From Saccharofermentans sp. (GTDB lineage: Bacteria > Bacillota > Clostridia > Saccharofermentanales > Saccharofermentanaceae), in contig JAKSRK010000007.1 of the NCBI GenBank assembly GCA_024403655.1, forward strand, positions 1 to 46,918: 46,918 bases of DNA. The letters are read 5' to 3'. The position numbers and the translations under genes are program-made. Under the pieces are notes generated by a model. It was not told the DNA's origin, ran no database searches, and saw nothing but the letters and a program-made list of their open reading frames with translations. Below, in pieces: positions 44,076-46,918 of the stretch; the stretch's first letter is position 1, and each line of letters begins with the position of its first letter.

Positions 44076-46180
44076 GCCGCTTATCTGAGATAAAGAAACT
44101 TAAGGAAAGACGTTCAATAGCTGCAACTATCGGCTATTGCTTCATTATCGTACTCGTTGTTCTCTATGTAATGAGTAATCAGCTTACCGGTACTTATACG
44201 GTAGTTCTTGAAAGTGAGAGAGCAGAGACCATGCAGTCTCTTGCAGTTGTTACATCTGCAGCTCTCGGTCACACCAAGATTAATGAGGGAATGACATTCC
44301 CTATAGCTATCCCCGAATATGCGAAGGATAAGCCTTATGTCTATGATATTTATACTAAGGCAGGCAATTCCTTCATTCGTCTTTATACTTCATCAGGAGC
44401 AGATACTACTGAGCCTTACTGCTTGTCAGGCGTAGGTGACGAGTACAATAACTGCTTCGAACTTCAGGATGAAGCTTTTACGAAGAGAACGGAAGAGGGT
44501 GTACAGTATGTATGTGCCATCGCTCCCATCATCTCTCAGGAGAATACGGTAGCAGGAATCCTTGAAGTAAGAATGCCTTACTCGGATTATTCTTCTACGG
44601 TTAACGGTATGTCATTAAGCTGGATTATGACTATCTTCGCTATTGCCGTTGCCATGGCTATCCTTGTATTCGAGCTTAATCTCTTTGTATCAACACTTTC
44701 GAGAGGTATGGTCGGTAATGTTCCCGTGCTTATCTTGTATGGTGACTCAGCAGTAAGATTCCTTTCTTTCTTCGCTGCATTCGGTTCTATTATGACTCCC
44801 ATTATAATCGCGGATGTCATTAAGGATCAGTTTACGGAATATGAAGATTATGTTGTTCAGCTTCTTATCGCACTCGGCCTTATTATTTACGCTGCTGGCT
44901 TCTTCGGATTCTCCGGACTTCGTAAGCAGATTAAGTTTAAGCTCACAGGAAGAATCGGACTCCTTGTATCAGTTGTAGCAGGATATCTTTTGAGCCTTGT
45001 TACAGGTATTACAGGCAGTGCAGTTGTTATGCTTATACTTCTGCTTCCTACTGCTTTCTGCTATGGTATGGTATTCGATTCACTTCGCGACTACAGAATT
45101 AACGCAGGTAAGCTCGGTTACGATAAGTTCGATGACAGAACTATCCACAATATTCAGAATACAGGCTACTTCCTCGGCGTATCTGTAGGTGCGGTTATTG
45201 CCGGAATCTGCTACGAGAGATTCGGTATGCTTATCGTGTATATCATCTGCGGTGCAGCACTTATTCTTACAAGTATAGGTATGATCTTCTTCATGAAGGA
45301 CAATACTCCTGTTAAGGAATCTTACCTTCCTCTTAATAAGTGGCTTGAACTGTCTACTAATAAGTTTACCGGCAGATTCATGACATCTACCTTCTTCGTA
45401 CTTGGTATTCTTGTGTCATTCCTTCTCGGCTTTGTTCCTAACTACCTTGCTACAGTAGGAATCTCACTTGCTACTTCTTCTTTCTATTATCTTGTTACTG
45501 CATTCAGCTCCTGCTTTATCGCAGCCATCATTAAGGGAAGAACAAGTCACATACTTACTTCAAAGGTAAGAGTCATCATCTCGTCTACATGTCTTTGCCT
45601 CGGACTTCTGATTTTTGCTCTTATTCCTACAGCAAAGATTCTTCTTATAAGCGTAGCTCTTATCGGTATCAGCCTTGGTATACATGATTTCTACTATCTG
45701 TATGTGCTTTTCCTTCTTGCTAATAACAGAGTTAAGGCAAATCTTCGAAAGGCTTCCGAAGCATCTTTCCTTGCAGGTATGCTTATCGCTGTTCCCGTAT
45801 TTGTCGTAGCCCTTCTTGTTGATATAAGAATTGTCTTCGTAATCTCTGTAATCATCCTTAGCATTCTTGCTTTCATCTATCCCGTATCGTCTTTCTCCAA
45901 CGATGTTGACGACAAGGATCCTACTGCACATAAGGCAAAGAAGAAGGATCGTAAGGAGAAGGCTAATGCAGAGCAGGCACAGCCTCAGCCTCAGGCTCCT
46001 GTTGCTGAGCAGCAGATGCCCGACCTTTATGCTGTACCGGAAGGATACGACGAAGCTTATGCTTCATATCAGGCAGCAATGCAGATGCCTGTAGACGATA
46101 TCTATGCTGATCCTCAGCAGTATATCGACAATAACGTTTATCCCGAACAGGGAGGTGACTACAATGGATATGTGGAATGA
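44072..46180 (+). CDS. Cache-like sensor domain fused to an MFS-type transporter
   Basis: This 702-residue membrane protein has a first membrane segment (about 18-38), an extracytoplasmic Cache-like domain (about 40-180) with VCAIAPIISQENTVAGILEVR near its end, then about a dozen hydrophobic segments (about 185-610). The MFS assignment rests on the 12-helix pattern and a mid-protein GYFLGVSVGAVIAGICYERFG like MFS helix 5/motif C regions. The C-terminal cytoplasmic tail is lysine-rich, then Gln/Pro-rich with tyrosine-containing acidic segments. Substrate and signal are unknown. Confidence 0.7.
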   Translation: MSRLSEIKKLKERRSIAATIGYCFIIVLVVLYVMSNQLTGTYTVVLESERAETMQSLAVVTSAALGHTKINEGMTFPIAIPEYAKDKPYVYDIYTKAGNSFIRLYTSSGADTTEPYCLSGVGDEYNNCFELQDEAFTKRTEEGVQYVCAIAPIISQENTVAGILEVRMPYSDYSSTVNGMSLSWIMTIFAIAVAMAILVFELNLFVSTLSRGMVGNVPVLILYGDSAVRFLSFFAAFGSIMTPIIIADVIKDQFTEYEDYVVQLLIALGLIIYAAGFFGFSGLRKQIKFKLTGRIGLLVSVVAGYLLSLVTGITGSAVVMLILLLPTAFCYGMVFDSLRDYRINAGKLGYDKFDDRTIHNIQNTGYFLGVSVGAVIAGICYERFGMLIVYIICGAALILTSIGMIFFMKDNTPVKESYLPLNKWLELSTNKFTGRFMTSTFFVLGILVSFLLGFVPNYLATVGISLATSSFYYLVTAFSSCFIAAIIKGRTSHILTSKVRVIISSTCLCLGLLIFALIPTAKILLISVALIGISLGIHDFYYLYVLFLLANNRVKANLRKASEASFLAGMLIAVPVFVVALLVDIRIVFVISVIILSILAFIYPVSSFSNDVDDKDPTAHKAKKKDRKEKANAEQAQPQPQAPVAEQQMPDLYAVPEGYDEAYASYQAAMQMPVDDIYADPQQYIDNNVYPEQGGDYNGYVE

Positions 46181-46904
46181 GAAATTAACCCGAGAGAATT
46201 TCACTGATTTTTATCAGAGTACTGTCGAAATGGTATATGCTTCCGTCTTCGATATTACAAAGGAGACAACACGAGCAGAGCAGGCAATAGTTAAGGCTTA
46301 CCTTGAGACATATCAGCAAAGCAGCGTGTTAAAGCCCGAGGAAGTAATTTATTCTTTTGGTGATATTCTGCTTCGAAATGCTAACGAGATAGTAGAGAAG
46401 TATCCTTTGCCTGAGAACGTAAACTTTGCACCCAGAACTCTGGATGAATATACACGTAACTTCATGCTTGAGAAGATCATTGCCAAGATTGACTCTACAG
46501 GGTATAAGGTTGCAGAGTTCATCTCTTCAGACTCCAAGAAGTCCAAGCCTTCAAGGTCAGCAATGAAGATTATGGATCTAATTCCCGTAACACCGCTTCT
46601 TATCATTCAGCTTGTTGTATTAGCACTGGTTATATGGGGAATAAGCTATGCTGCAGTTACTGTTCCTTATAAGAATAAGTCGGATATTCCCCAATCTGCT
46701 GATATCTTTGAGAGCGTTCATTTGCAGGAGAAATACGTAAATATTCTTCCTTACTATCCCTTAGGAGTAGCCTTTGATACTTCAGCTGAAGAGCAGGGGG
46801 AAGCAGTTGAAGGTGAGGCTGTAGAGGGTGCTCCCGAAGAGGGCGGAATTGCTCCTGTAATACCTACAGAAGAACCTACTGAACCATCTGCTACAAGAGG
46901 CTGA
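46164..46904 (+). CDS. Single-pass membrane protein with sigma-70 region 2-like N-terminus
   Basis: This 246-residue protein starts at 46164 with GGAGGTGA five bases upstream, overlapping the transporter gene by 17 bases. Residues about 10-50 (FYQSTVEMVYASVF...AEQAIVKAYLETYQ) resemble region 2 of ECF sigma factors, but no region 4 follows. One membrane helix (about 144-166) leads to an acidic extracytoplasmic tail with GEAVEG repeats, ending EPTEPSATRG. It could be a degenerate sigma-like membrane regulator; the sigma resemblance is from pattern reading only and could be chance. Confidence 0.6.
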   Translation: MDMWNEKLTRENFTDFYQSTVEMVYASVFDITKETTRAEQAIVKAYLETYQQSSVLKPEEVIYSFGDILLRNANEIVEKYPLPENVNFAPRTLDEYTRNFMLEKIIAKIDSTGYKVAEFISSDSKKSKPSRSAMKIMDLIPVTPLLIIQLVVLALVIWGISYAAVTVPYKNKSDIPQSADIFESVHLQEKYVNILPYYPLGVAFDTSAEEQGEAVEGEAVEGAPEEGGIAPVIPTEEPTEPSATRG

Positions 46905-46918
46905 TTACACTATAAATT

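Overview
The window looks like chromosomal DNA from a low-to-mid GC Firmicute of the class Clostridia, with a Lachnospiraceae-like flavour. Supporting signs are CIRCE-controlled groES-groEL, the phoH-pgpH-ybeY-era-recO order, a ThiI without a rhodanese domain beside its own cysteine desulfurase, strong GGAGG ribosome binding sites, and frequent 'extended -10' promoters (TGnTATAAT). I do not assign a genus. Most genes are housekeeping, run left to right, and sit in tight operons with ATGA or TGATG stop/start overlaps.

Layout. 1-219: tail of an unidentified gene. 272-2340: heat-shock operon groES-groEL with promoter, CIRCE operator and terminator. 2351-9926: one long operon, ymdB - lspA - rluD-like - phoH - pgpH - (ybeY+era fused) - recO. 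9939-12305 (minus): an XPD/DinG-like Fe-S helicase with an N-terminal PD-(D/E)XK nuclease domain. 12376-12462: tRNA-Leu(CAG). 12764-19317: a membrane GGDEF-EAL protein, a glycoside-hydrolase-like protein, a solute-binding lipoprotein, and a GNAT-like/Ogt DNA repair fusion. 19345-25849: flavin reductase, Nudix hydrolase, cysteine desulfurase - thiI (tRNA thiolation), AIR-synthase-like protein, larB, cation/proton antiporter. 25873-27222 (minus): S11 D-Ala-D-Ala carboxypeptidase. 27410-32007: SleB-type wall hydrolase, larC, glyA, rarA.

32026-33115 is the least ordinary part. A small PD-(D/E)XK-like gene with atypical codon use lies between two colinear 98-bp units. Each unit has two hairpins. 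The second hairpin is 45/48 identical between copies; in the first the stems are kept, with base-pair covariation, while the loops diverge. It could be a small mobile or REP-like nuclease/hairpin system. Function is not known.

33131-46904: PHP phosphoesterase (minus), M18 aminopeptidase, cardiolipin synthase, an amidohydrolase/deaminase, a heterodimeric ABC exporter with one degenerate ATP site, murD, then three coupled membrane-protein genes: a Cache-like two-pass protein, a Cache-like+MFS fusion, and a single-pass protein whose N-terminus resembles sigma-70 region 2.

Other points worth following are the YbeY-Era fusion, three promoters whose expected start site falls on or next to an ATG with no Shine-Dalgarno (possible leaderless mRNAs), a possible AUU start on the SleB-like gene, and larB/larC without larA or larE. 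Everything here comes from reading the sequence; no database search was run.
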